A stretch of 9,113 bases of DNA, taken from Microbacteriaceae bacterium. Its GTDB lineage: Bacteria > Actinomycetota > Actinomycetes > Actinomycetales > Microbacteriaceae. Position numbers and translations under genes: made by a program. Position 1 is the first letter of the stretch, and every line of letters begins with the position of its first letter. The stretch is taken from assembly GCA_011620705.1 (NCBI GenBank), contig WOYR01000223.1, positions 1-9,113 of the forward strand. The letters are read 5' to 3'. The notes under the pieces were generated by a model that searched no databases, had not been told where the DNA came from, and worked only from the letters and a program-made list of their open reading frames with translations. Positions 1-5,676 of the stretch are shown in pieces.

Positions 1-793
1 GGAGGGCTCCGGCGTGGTGCAGGAACTCCGAACCGGTGAGCCTGTCGAACAGGCGCAGACGGTCGGGCAGCAGGCCGAGCGACTTCTTGGCGACAGTGGG
101 GTTGGCCCAGACATCCACCCCGTAGATCCGCACGACGCCCTCGTCCGGGCGCAGCAGGCCGCTGACCATGGACAACGTCGTCGTCTTGCCTGCGCCGTTG
201 GGCCCCACGATGCCGTAGAAGGAGCCCGCGTTCACGGTCAGGTCGATCCCGTCGACCGCCACGGTATCGCCGAAGGTCTTGGTGAGTCCGGTGACCGACA
301 GGGCGACCTCGCGGGCGGTCCCGGTTGGGGCGCGCTTGACGGATGCCGGCCTCGCGACGGCTCCGCGGCCACCCGGCGGTCGTTTCGGAGCGCGGCTCGT
401 TCTCGTTGGGGCCGGCCTCGCCTGCTCGGGCTGGACGCGACCCGACTCCACCGTCCCGGGCTCGGCGACCTTCTCGGCGACCTTCTCCTGGGCGGTCGCC
501 TCGGGCGCCGATCGGGTCGCTGTCCGGCCGGCGGGCGGCGCCGGCGGCTCTGCCGACCGCCCTGCGCGAGGGCCCTGCTGCGGCTTCTGGGGCGTGCTCT
601 TGGCCGGATTCCTCTGCGGCTTCTTGGGCAGGGCCTTGGCGGCGGGCGGGGTCGCGGGCGTCTTGGTCCCCCGAACAGCCGATGACCCGGCGACCGTGCC
701 CGCGGGGCGCCGTGACGCACCCGGCCGGGCGGCCGTCGATCCGCCTCCGGGCCCCCGACGCGCGGGTGTCGACGGCTCGGATTCGGCTTCCAC
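1..793 (-). CDS. ABC transporter ATP-binding protein, N-terminal part (runs off the window)
   Basis: Reading the minus strand from a GTG at 793-791 gives about 264 codons with no stop before the window edge; the 3' part is missing. Residues 1 to about 161 are a low-complexity, Ala/Pro/Lys/Arg-rich leader that looks disordered. An ABC nucleotide-binding domain begins near residue 162 (EVALSVTGLTKTF). The Walker A motif GPNGAGKTT is at about 197-205. The Q-loop position reads LLPDRLRLF, with Asp244 where Gln is usual. Signature, Walker B and H-loop lie beyond the edge. The layout resembles CcmA/NatA-type ATPases that pair with ABC-2 permeases. GTG793 is the first start after an in-frame TGA five codons upstream. 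No Shine-Dalgarno is visible, but a TACGTT hexamer lies 6 nt upstream, which suggests a leaderless mRNA. A start further inside the leader cannot be excluded. The substrate is unknown, and the gene is transcribed away from the glycopolymer genes. Confidence 0.9.
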   Translation of the reverse strand, partial: MEAESEPSTPARRGPGGGSTAARPGASRRPAGTVAGSSAVRGTKTPATPPAAKALPKKPQRNPAKSTPQKPQQGPRAGRSAEPPAPPAGRTATRSAPEATAQEKVAEKVAEPGTVESGRVQPEQARPAPTRTSRAPKRPPGGRGAVARPASVKRAPTGTAREVALSVTGLTKTFGDTVAVDGIDLTVNAGSFYGIVGPNGAGKTTTLSMVSGLLRPDEGVVRIYGVDVWANPTVAKKSLGLLPDRLRLFDRLTGSEFLHHAGAL

Positions 794-799
794 GGGTAC

Positions 800-805
800 A
801 ACGTA
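800..805 (-). promoter_or_regulatory. Candidate -10 element for a leaderless transcript of the ABC ATPase
   Basis: On the minus strand the hexamer TACGTT fits the actinobacterial -10 pattern TANNNT. It ends exactly 6 nt before the GTG start, so transcription would begin at or next to that GTG. There is no ribosome binding site between them. No convincing -35 is visible. The spacing matches two other starts in this window (1804 and 8092). Confidence 0.45.
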
Positions 806-944
806 TCAATCGCGACAAGCGAGGCAGTCTCACTCCGGCCGGGGGTCACGAATCGACAACGGAATCGGCGTCCCCTGGGTGCCTGCAGGCCCCTGTCGGT
901 AGACTCCGGTTGGTCACAAAGGTGTGTCGTACAGCCGGATCAGC

Positions 945-963
945 GGTGAACAGCGGGTGAACA
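945..963 (-). promoter_or_regulatory. PhoP (RegX3)-box-like direct repeat
   Basis: The plus strand carries GGTGAACA twice, at 945-952 and 956-963, with a period of 11 bp. On the minus strand this reads GTTCACCCGCT followed by GTTCACCGCTG. The Streptomyces PHO box is built of 11-bp direct repeat units with consensus G(G/T)TCAYYYR(G/C)G. By eye the first unit matches 10 of 11 positions and the second 8 of 11, with a perfect GTTCACC core in both. The site lies in the divergent spacer, 53 nt upstream of the nucleotidyltransferase start and about 150 nt upstream of the ABC ATPase start, so it could serve either gene. Binding by a PhoP/RegX3 regulator is inferred from the motif only. Confidence 0.5.
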
Positions 964-1016
964 TCCCCTGCCGATTTCGATCCTGTCGCAGACGAAGACC
1001 TTGAGGAGCGCATCGC

Positions 1017-1724
1017 ATGAGCACCCCGAAACCGACCACTCAGGTCGTGATCCTGGCCGCAGGAATGGGCAGTCGACTCGGCCGTTCCCTTCCGAAGCCG
1101 TTGACCGAGCTCAGCGACGGCCGAACCATCATGCAGCAGCAGTTCGACAACATCGATGCGGCGTTCGGCAACGACGCCGCCGTCAGCATCGTCGTCGGCT
1201 ACAAGCTCGAGCACATCATCGAGGCCTTCCCGCAGGCCGACTACGTCTACAACGAGCAGTACGACCAGACCAACACCAGCAAGAGCCTCATGCGGGCGCT
1301 GCGGGCATCCGGTGCAGGAGGCGTGCTCTGGATGAACGGCGACGTGGTCTTCGACCCGGAGGTGCTGGTGCGCGTCGGCGACCTGGTCGCCGCGGACCGC
1401 AGCTTCGTGAGCGTCAACACCTCGAAGGTCTCCGAGGAGGAGGTCAAGTACACCACCGACTCGCACGGCTTCATCAAGGAGCTCTCCAAGTCGGTCGTCG
1501 GCGGCCTCGGCGAGGCGGTCGGCATCAACTACATCTCGAGCGCCGACAAGGCGACGCTGCTGCGCCACCTGAGCAGGGTCGGAGATCAGGACTATTTCGA
1601 ACGCGGCCTCGAGCTCGCGATCGAGCACGACCGCCTGCGTCTCGAGCCCGTCGACATCACCGACCTCTACGCGATCGAGATCGACTTCGCCGAGGACCTC
1701 GAGCGGGCCAACCTGTTCGTCTAG
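1017..1724 (+). CDS. LicC/GlmU-type NTP transferase (sugar or alcohol phosphate nucleotidyltransferase)
   Basis: This 235-residue protein is a single GT-A-fold nucleotidyltransferase domain. It would couple a nucleoside triphosphate to a phosphorylated sugar or alcohol to give an activated building block in the cytoplasm. The N-terminal signature VVILAAGMGSRLGRSLPKP (residues 10-28) holds the NTP-binding loop and Lys27. Asp109 in MNGDVVFD and Asp223 in EIDFAEDL are the expected metal ligands. The compact size, the NTSKSL segment and the C-terminal EIDFAEDLERA resemble the LicC/phosphocholine cytidylyltransferase and inositol-phosphate cytidylyltransferase group. There is no GlmU-like acetyltransferase domain. 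The start is fixed by GAGGAG at 1003-1008, 8 nt before the ATG. A TAGACT at 900-905 is a possible -10 without a good -35. The gene lies just upstream of a polymer exporter, so it may supply a precursor, linkage unit or substituent. The exact substrate cannot be read from the sequence. Confidence 0.88.
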   Translation: MSTPKPTTQVVILAAGMGSRLGRSLPKPLTELSDGRTIMQQQFDNIDAAFGNDAAVSIVVGYKLEHIIEAFPQADYVYNEQYDQTNTSKSLMRALRASGAGGVLWMNGDVVFDPEVLVRVGDLVAADRSFVSVNTSKVSEEEVKYTTDSHGFIKELSKSVVGGLGEAVGINYISSADKATLLRHLSRVGDQDYFERGLELAIEHDRLRLEPVDITDLYAIEIDFAEDLERANLFV

Positions 1725-1791
1725 TACATTTCGTCGTCACCCATGCGGTGGTGAAGTCCGCCCGGTTCCGCGGCCCTCGAGCCGGGATCGG

Positions 1792-1797
1792 TATGGT
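1792..1797 (+). promoter_or_regulatory. Candidate -10 element for a leaderless transcript of the export permease
   Basis: TATGGT fits TANNNT and ends 6 nt before the GTG start at 1804. No Shine-Dalgarno precedes that GTG. This would let the exporter pair be transcribed separately from the nucleotidyltransferase 79 bp upstream, although read-through is equally possible. No good -35 is seen. Confidence 0.45.
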
Positions 1798-1803
1798 GAC
1801 TTC

Positions 1804-2622
1804 GTGACAACGTCGACGCTGCCCGGCGCGCAGCGCCCCCATGGCACGTGGTCCCCCGTCGAGCGCTACCGGCGCTCTCTCTGGCTGCTGACCTCGCGCG
1901 ACCTCAAGGTGCGCTACACGACCTCGGCTCTGGGCTATCTGTGGTCGATCATCGATCCGCTCCTGATGGCCGGGATCTACTTCTTCGTCTTCGTCCTGGT
2001 GTTCCATCGCAGCGTCCCCGGCCAGTCCCCGTACATCGTGTTCCTGGTATCGGGGCTGCTGCCGTGGACCTGGTTCAATGGCGCGATCTCCGACAGCACG
2101 CGCGCCTTCTCGAGCGAAGGCAAGCTGATCCGCTCCACCACGATCCCGCGCACGATCTGGATCGGCCGCATCGTGCTCTCCAAGGGGATCGAGTTCCTGC
2201 TGAGCATCCCGGTGCTCGTGGTGTTCGCCCTGGTGACGGGCGCACCGGTCCACTGGCAGGCGGTGCTCTGGATCCCCGCGATCATCCTGCAAGCCGCCCT
2301 GATCTTCGGGCTCGGCCTGATCATCGCACCGCTCGTGGTCTTCTTCCGCGACCTGGAGCGAGCCATCAAGCTCATCCTCCGCCTGCTCTTCTACGCCTCG
2401 CCGATCATCTACGGGCTGAACGATCTGGAGAAGCTGCACCTGTCCTTCTGGGGAGCGTTCAACCCGCTCTCGGGGATCATCGGCCTGTATCGCAGCGCCT
2501 TCTTCCCCGGGGACCTCAACTGGTTCGATGTCGCGGTGAGCACGGGGCTGACAACTGTGGTCGTCGTCGTGGGCGCGCTGGTGTACCGGCGCACCATCCG
2601 CACGGTGTTGAAGGAGATCTGA
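1804..2622 (+). CDS. ABC-2 polysaccharide/teichoic acid export permease (Wzm/TagG type)
   Basis: This 272-residue integral membrane protein is the permease half of a glycopolymer exporter that moves a lipid-linked polymer out across the cytoplasmic membrane. About six hydrophobic segments are visible, near residues 44-67, 76-97, 123-147, 152-181, 188-206 and 241-262. Two family hallmarks are present: RYTTSALGYLWSIIDPLL after a short cytoplasmic N-terminus, and FFRDLERAIKLILRLLFYAS followed by PIIY in the second half. The length is normal for Wzm/KpsM/TagG proteins. The start is GTG1804, the first start in this frame near the conserved region. It has no Shine-Dalgarno but sits 6 nt after a TATGGT. 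The stop overlaps the ATG of the next gene by one base (TGATG), which indicates translational coupling with its ATPase. The cargo is not defined by the permease; the neighbouring genes suggest a nonulosonate-containing wall polymer. Confidence 0.93.
   Translation: MTTSTLPGAQRPHGTWSPVERYRRSLWLLTSRDLKVRYTTSALGYLWSIIDPLLMAGIYFFVFVLVFHRSVPGQSPYIVFLVSGLLPWTWFNGAISDSTRAFSSEGKLIRSTTIPRTIWIGRIVLSKGIEFLLSIPVLVVFALVTGAPVHWQAVLWIPAIILQAALIFGLGLIIAPLVVFFRDLERAIKLILRLLFYASPIIYGLNDLEKLHLSFWGAFNPLSGIIGLYRSAFFPGDLNWFDVAVSTGLTTVVVVVGALVYRRTIRTVLKEI
2611..2616 (+). promoter_or_regulatory. Ribosome binding site fixing the exporter ATPase start
   Basis: AAGGAG lies inside the last codons of the permease gene, 5 nt before the ATG at 2622. 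It identifies that ATG as the start, although the reading frame itself is open far upstream. Confidence 0.75.
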
Positions 2623-3434
2623 TGGAGGGTCTCGACCGGCCAGAGCACCGCCGTCTCAGCCGGCGGCGGCTCGACCTGCGGCGTGCACCGGCCGCGACGA
2701 TCCCGGTGGGCGGCATGCGGGTCGAGGGCGTCGGCATCCGGTTCAAGCGCAACCGCTCATCGCGCCGCAGCTTCAAGGATCTGTTCGCCGGGCGCGCCCG
2801 CCGTTCGCGCCCGGACGAGTTCTGGGCGCTCCACGACGTCAGCTTCACGGTGGACCCCGGCGAGTCGATCGGCGTGGTGGGCCGCAACGGCCAGGGCAAG
2901 TCGACTCTGCTCAAGCTCGTGGCCCAGGTGATGTTCCCGGATGTGGGCAGCGTCCGCGTCTCGGGCGGGGTCGCGCCTCTGATCGAGATCACGGGCGGCT
3001 TCGTCAACGACCTCACCGTCCGCGACAACGTCTATCTGACCGCGGGACTGCACGGGATGCCGAAGCGCGAGATCGACCAGAGCTTCGACGAGATCATCGA
3101 GTTCGCCGGCATCGGCGACTTCGTGGACACCCCGTACAAGCACCTGTCGAGCGGGATGAAGGTGCGCATCGCCTTCTCGGTGATCTCACGTCTCGAGGAG
3201 CCCATCCTGCTCGTGGACGAGGTGCTGGCCGTCGGGGACAAGGCCTTCCGCGAGAAATGCTTCGCCCGTATCGACGAGTTGCTCGCCGGCGGTCGCACGC
3301 TGTTCCTGGTGTCGCACAGCGAGCGCGATCTGCTGCGCTTCTGCACGCGCGGACTCTACCTCGACAAGGGCCGGCTCGTGCTCGATGGGCCGATCCGGGA
3401 CGTGCTCGACAGCTACAACGCCGACTACAACTGA
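2622..3434 (+). CDS. ABC polysaccharide/teichoic acid exporter ATPase (Wzt/TagH/KpsT type)
   Basis: This 270-residue ATPase would power the permease encoded just upstream. It shows Walker A GRNGQGKST (87-95), the signature LSSGM (175-179, followed by KVRIAF as in KpsT/TagH/Wzt proteins), Walker B ILLVDE (195-200) continuing into VLAVGD, and the switch His232 in LVSHS. The first 65 residues are Arg-rich and include the VGIRFKRNR segment that precedes the domain in TagH-like ATPases. The protein ends right after the nucleotide-binding domain. It therefore lacks the C-terminal carbohydrate-binding module of Wzt proteins that read a chain terminus, and the C-terminal extension of Bacillus TagH. 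The frame is open upstream to 1848, but AAGGAG 5 nt before this ATG and the one-base overlap with the permease stop set the start. It is the last gene of the plus-strand arm. Confidence 0.93.
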   Translation: MEGLDRPEHRRLSRRRLDLRRAPAATIPVGGMRVEGVGIRFKRNRSSRRSFKDLFAGRARRSRPDEFWALHDVSFTVDPGESIGVVGRNGQGKSTLLKLVAQVMFPDVGSVRVSGGVAPLIEITGGFVNDLTVRDNVYLTAGLHGMPKREIDQSFDEIIEFAGIGDFVDTPYKHLSSGMKVRIAFSVISRLEEPILLVDEVLAVGDKAFREKCFARIDELLAGGRTLFLVSHSERDLLRFCTRGLYLDKGRLVLDGPIRDVLDSYNADYN

Positions 3435-3471
3435 GCCCGCGCACGTCCCGGCACCGGCGTCGGCACCCTCA

Positions 3472-3527
3472 CGATTCGTGCAACATCGGCGCTTCCCGTC
3501 GTTGACGCGTCGCTCTCGCACGAATCG
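3472..3527. terminator. Inverted repeat between convergent genes, candidate bidirectional terminator
   Basis: CGATTCGTGC at 3472-3481 and its exact reverse complement GCACGAATCG at 3518-3527 form a 10-bp perfect stem. A 36-nt loop contains the small palindrome GACGCGTC (3504-3511). The repeat lies in the 99-bp spacer between two genes that end toward each other (stops at 3434 and 3534), where a shared terminator is expected. There is no T-run on either side and the loop is long, so it is not a canonical intrinsic terminator. A protein-binding site is an alternative. Confidence 0.45.
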
Positions 3528-3533
3528 GCGGGG

Positions 3534-4751
3534 CTACAGGGCGCGCTTCACCTTGCGCGCCGCGACGACCGTGGCGCGGGCGGGCTTTCCGACGGCCAGA
3601 GCAACGGCGCCCGAAACGGTGCGATCCGCCTCACCGAATGCGCGCTTGCGGTCCCAGGCCAGCCGCAGCCTGCCTCCGGCTCTGCGCGCCGGCTCGCGTG
3701 CAGGCAGCACGCCCTGCTTGTGCGCAGCGACGAGGGCTTCCAGCTGCGCCGCCACGTCGTCCGCCTCTGCAGGGTGGAAGTAGTTGTCGCCGAGCCATGA
3801 GGGCTCGGGATGCCGGAACTCGCGCCGTACGACCGCCTCCTCGCCGCCGAACAACCCGCTCCCTTCGAACACCGGGTTGATCAGCCGGTCGCTGACCCCG
3901 AAGGTGTCGAGCGCGATCACCGGGATTCCGCGGGCGATCGCCTCGATCGCAGCCGTCGAGCTGACCGTCATGAGCCCCTGCGCAGTGTCGAGAGCTTCGG
4001 ACATCGGGGCACTGGAGATCACGAGGTTCGGCGGCACGTCGACGACGGCCCGCGCCTCCTCGAGCAGTTCGGGGAAGCTGCTGTCCTCGTTGTGGGTCTG
4101 CGGCTCTCCCGCCAGCCCGCGCACCTTGATCACCACTCGGCGCGAGGGGTCGGCCCGCGCTGCCGCCAGCAGGATGCCGAGCAGCCGTTCGCGGTCCTCC
4201 CGCATCCGGGGCACGATGGCCTGCGCCGCGAACACCAGATCGTCGCCATGAGGGCCGGTCCTCTGCTCGACGAAAGGCAGCGTCGCGAGCGCGAAGCGGT
4301 GGGTCCAGCCGTGCTCGCGCGACAGCCGGGTGAACTCGGCGATCTCGCGCCGGCTGTGCAGCACGAAGAGGTCCGCCTGCCGCCGGAATGCGAGCGCCTT
4401 CCGGGTGGCCGGGATCGAGATCCCCGGAAGGCCGGTGACGATCACCGGGCGGATGCGCATTTCTGCGATCATCCGGATGAGCACAGCGGCCACCGGTCCG
4501 CGCACAGCGACCAGGACGGCATCCGGCTGCTCGCGGCCCAGCGCCGCCAGTACCTCGGCGAGCGGGAGCGTCAGCAGGTGATCAGGATCGACGCCGCCCA
4601 CCGCGAGCGCCGCCAGGCGCTGCGACTCGCTGGGCAGCACCGGTGTCTCGACCAGGATCAACTCCCGTTCGGTGGCCGCCGGCAGGGCACCGAGGAAGGC
4701 GGCCGCCCATTTCAGGTAGGAGTCGGAGTCCGCGATGGCGATGAACCTCAC
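3534..4751 (-). CDS. Putative GT-B glycosyltransferase (DUF6716-like) of the nonulosonate operon
   Basis: This is a 405-residue soluble protein with no signal peptide or membrane segment. Its N-terminus, MRFIAIADSDSYLKWAAAFL, resembles actinobacterial proteins I recall as DUF6716 putative glycosyltransferases, but that match is from memory. The second half looks like the donor-binding half of a GT-B enzyme: VVIKVRGLAGE, then TVSSTAAIEAIARGIPVIAL with Ser264-Ser265-Thr266. That Ser-Ser-Thr plus Glu-Ala-x-x-x-Gly-x-Pro pattern is shared with KpsC/KpsS, CDP-glycerol and polysialyltransferase-type enzymes. The C-terminal 60 residues are Arg/Ala/Lys-rich. The start is GTG4751, preceded by a GGAAGGGGGG purine tract ending 6 nt upstream. 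The gene follows the NeuB gene by 52 bp on the same strand and is the last of the operon. A role in adding a sugar or nonulosonate to the polymer is inferred. Confidence 0.85.
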   Translation of the reverse strand: MRFIAIADSDSYLKWAAAFLGALPAATERELILVETPVLPSESQRLAALAVGGVDPDHLLTLPLAEVLAALGREQPDAVLVAVRGPVAAVLIRMIAEMRIRPVIVTGLPGISIPATRKALAFRRQADLFVLHSRREIAEFTRLSREHGWTHRFALATLPFVEQRTGPHGDDLVFAAQAIVPRMREDRERLLGILLAAARADPSRRVVIKVRGLAGEPQTHNEDSSFPELLEEARAVVDVPPNLVISSAPMSEALDTAQGLMTVSSTAAIEAIARGIPVIALDTFGVSDRLINPVFEGSGLFGGEEAVVRREFRHPEPSWLGDNYFHPAEADDVAAQLEALVAAHKQGVLPAREPARRAGGRLRLAWDRKRAFGEADRTVSGAVALAVGKPARATVVAARKVKRAL

Positions 4752-4757
4752 TCCTGT

Positions 4758-4763
4758 CCCCCC
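4758..4763 (-). promoter_or_regulatory. Ribosome binding site supporting the GTG start at 4751
   Basis: On the minus strand the tract GGAAGGGGGG ends 6 nt before GTG4751 (its G6 part is 4763-4758). It makes this GTG preferable to internal starts. Confidence 0.55.
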
Positions 4764-4803
4764 TTCCGTCGAACCCTCGGGACATGGCCCGCCGGGCGAG
4801 TGA

Positions 4804-5676
4804 CTACGCCGAGACCCGCCGGAGCTTCGCCATGGGCGCCAGTTCGCCCGGGAAGACCTGCTTGACGCCCGTCCCCATGGCCTGCTCGATCACCCGGATG
4901 TCGCGCACCAGGTGCTCCAGGCCGGTCGGCTCGAGCGAGGCCGCGTGGTCGGAGCCCCACATCGCGCGGTCGAGCGTGATGTGACGCTCCACGGCGGTTG
5001 CGCCCAGCGCGACGGCGGCGAGCGAGATCTGCAGGCCGCGCTCGTGGCCCGAGTAGCCGACCGGAACCTCTGGGTATGCGGCCTTGAGGGTCTGCACCAT
5101 CCGGATGTTGGCTTCCTCTGGGGGCAGCGGGTAGGTGGAGGTCGCGTGCATCAGGATGAGGTCGTCGGTGCCGAGCGTGCGCACGGCCGCGTCGATCTGC
5201 TCCATCGTCGACATGCCGGTCGACAGGATGACCGGCTTTCCGGTAGCGGCCAGCGCGCTCAGCAGCTCCAGATCGGTGACGCTGGCGGAGGCCACCTTGT
5301 GCGCCACGACGTTCAGCTCCTCGAGGAACTCGATCGCGGGCACATCCCACGGCGAGGCGAACCAGTCGAGCCCGCGGAGGGTCGCGTAGTCACCGATCTC
5401 GACGTACTGATCGCGGTCGAACTCGACCCGGTAGCGGTACTCGAGGTAGCTCATCTCGCCCCACGGCGTGTCGCGGGGGGTGTTCTTCATATGCTCCGGC
5501 GTGGAGATCTCGGGGGTGCGCTTCTGGAATTTGACCGCCTGCGCACCGGCATCCGCGGCGACATCGATCAGCTTCTTGGCGAGATCGACCGAGCCGTTGT
5601 GGTTGAGGCCGATCTCAGCGATGACGTAGGCGGGCCGGCCGTCGCCGATCTCGTGGGCTCCGATGCGGACGTTCAT
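4804..5676 (-). CDS. neuB: NeuB-family nonulosonic acid synthase lacking the SAF domain
   Basis: This 290-residue enzyme is the TIM barrel of the NeuB family. Such enzymes condense phosphoenolpyruvate with a C6 sugar (ManNAc, a related amino sugar, or mannose or its phosphate) to give a nine-carbon 2-keto-3-deoxy acid. Hallmarks are AEIGLNHNG (Glu21), AVKFQKR (Lys49), VILSTGMSTMEQ, HATSTYPLPPEEAN, GYSGH (His211) and ERHITLD (His232); the two His match the metal ligands of NeuB. GSDHAASLEP replaces the more common GPDHxASLEP. The protein stops just after PMAKLRR, where classical NeuB (about 340-350 residues) continues into the antifreeze-like SAF domain. ATG5676 is set by AGGAGA upstream and by a 4-nt ATGA overlap with the NeuA gene, which implies coupled translation; the open frame further upstream is not used. 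Whether the product is Neu5Ac, Kdn or another nonulosonate is not determined. Confidence 0.92.
   Translation of the reverse strand: MNVRIGAHEIGDGRPAYVIAEIGLNHNGSVDLAKKLIDVAADAGAQAVKFQKRTPEISTPEHMKNTPRDTPWGEMSYLEYRYRVEFDRDQYVEIGDYATLRGLDWFASPWDVPAIEFLEELNVVAHKVASASVTDLELLSALAATGKPVILSTGMSTMEQIDAAVRTLGTDDLILMHATSTYPLPPEEANIRMVQTLKAAYPEVPVGYSGHERGLQISLAAVALGATAVERHITLDRAMWGSDHAASLEPTGLEHLVRDIRVIEQAMGTGVKQVFPGELAPMAKLRRVSA

Noticed and set aside
900..935. Promoter for the nucleotidyltransferase: TAGACT at 900-905, or TTGGTC at 910-915 with TACAGC at 930-935
   Set aside because: The first has no -35, and the second pair is only 14 bp apart. Neither is strong enough to list.
1737..1770. TCACC and GGTGA dyad, and CCGCGG palindrome, in the spacer after the nucleotidyltransferase
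   Set aside because: Stems of about 5 bp with loose loops and no T-run are expected by chance in such GC-rich DNA. The TTCACC-like cores face opposite ways and do not form an 11-bp tandem box.
1001..1807. Long open frames antiparallel to or offset from the nucleotidyltransferase, at 1001-1807 (plus) and 846-1628 (minus)
   Set aside because: They give Arg/Asp/His-rich sequences without recognisable motifs. The 1017-1724 frame has a clear family signature and a good Shine-Dalgarno.
1848..2621. N-terminal extension of the exporter ATPase over the permease gene
   Set aside because: This is an alternative frame of the permease gene. AAGGAG and the ATG at 2622 give a normal-length ATPase with a typical one-base overlap.
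3472..3527. Attachment site or transposon end
   Set aside because: No transposase, integrase, target duplication or tRNA is nearby, and the repeat sits exactly between two gene ends, where a terminator is the simpler reading.
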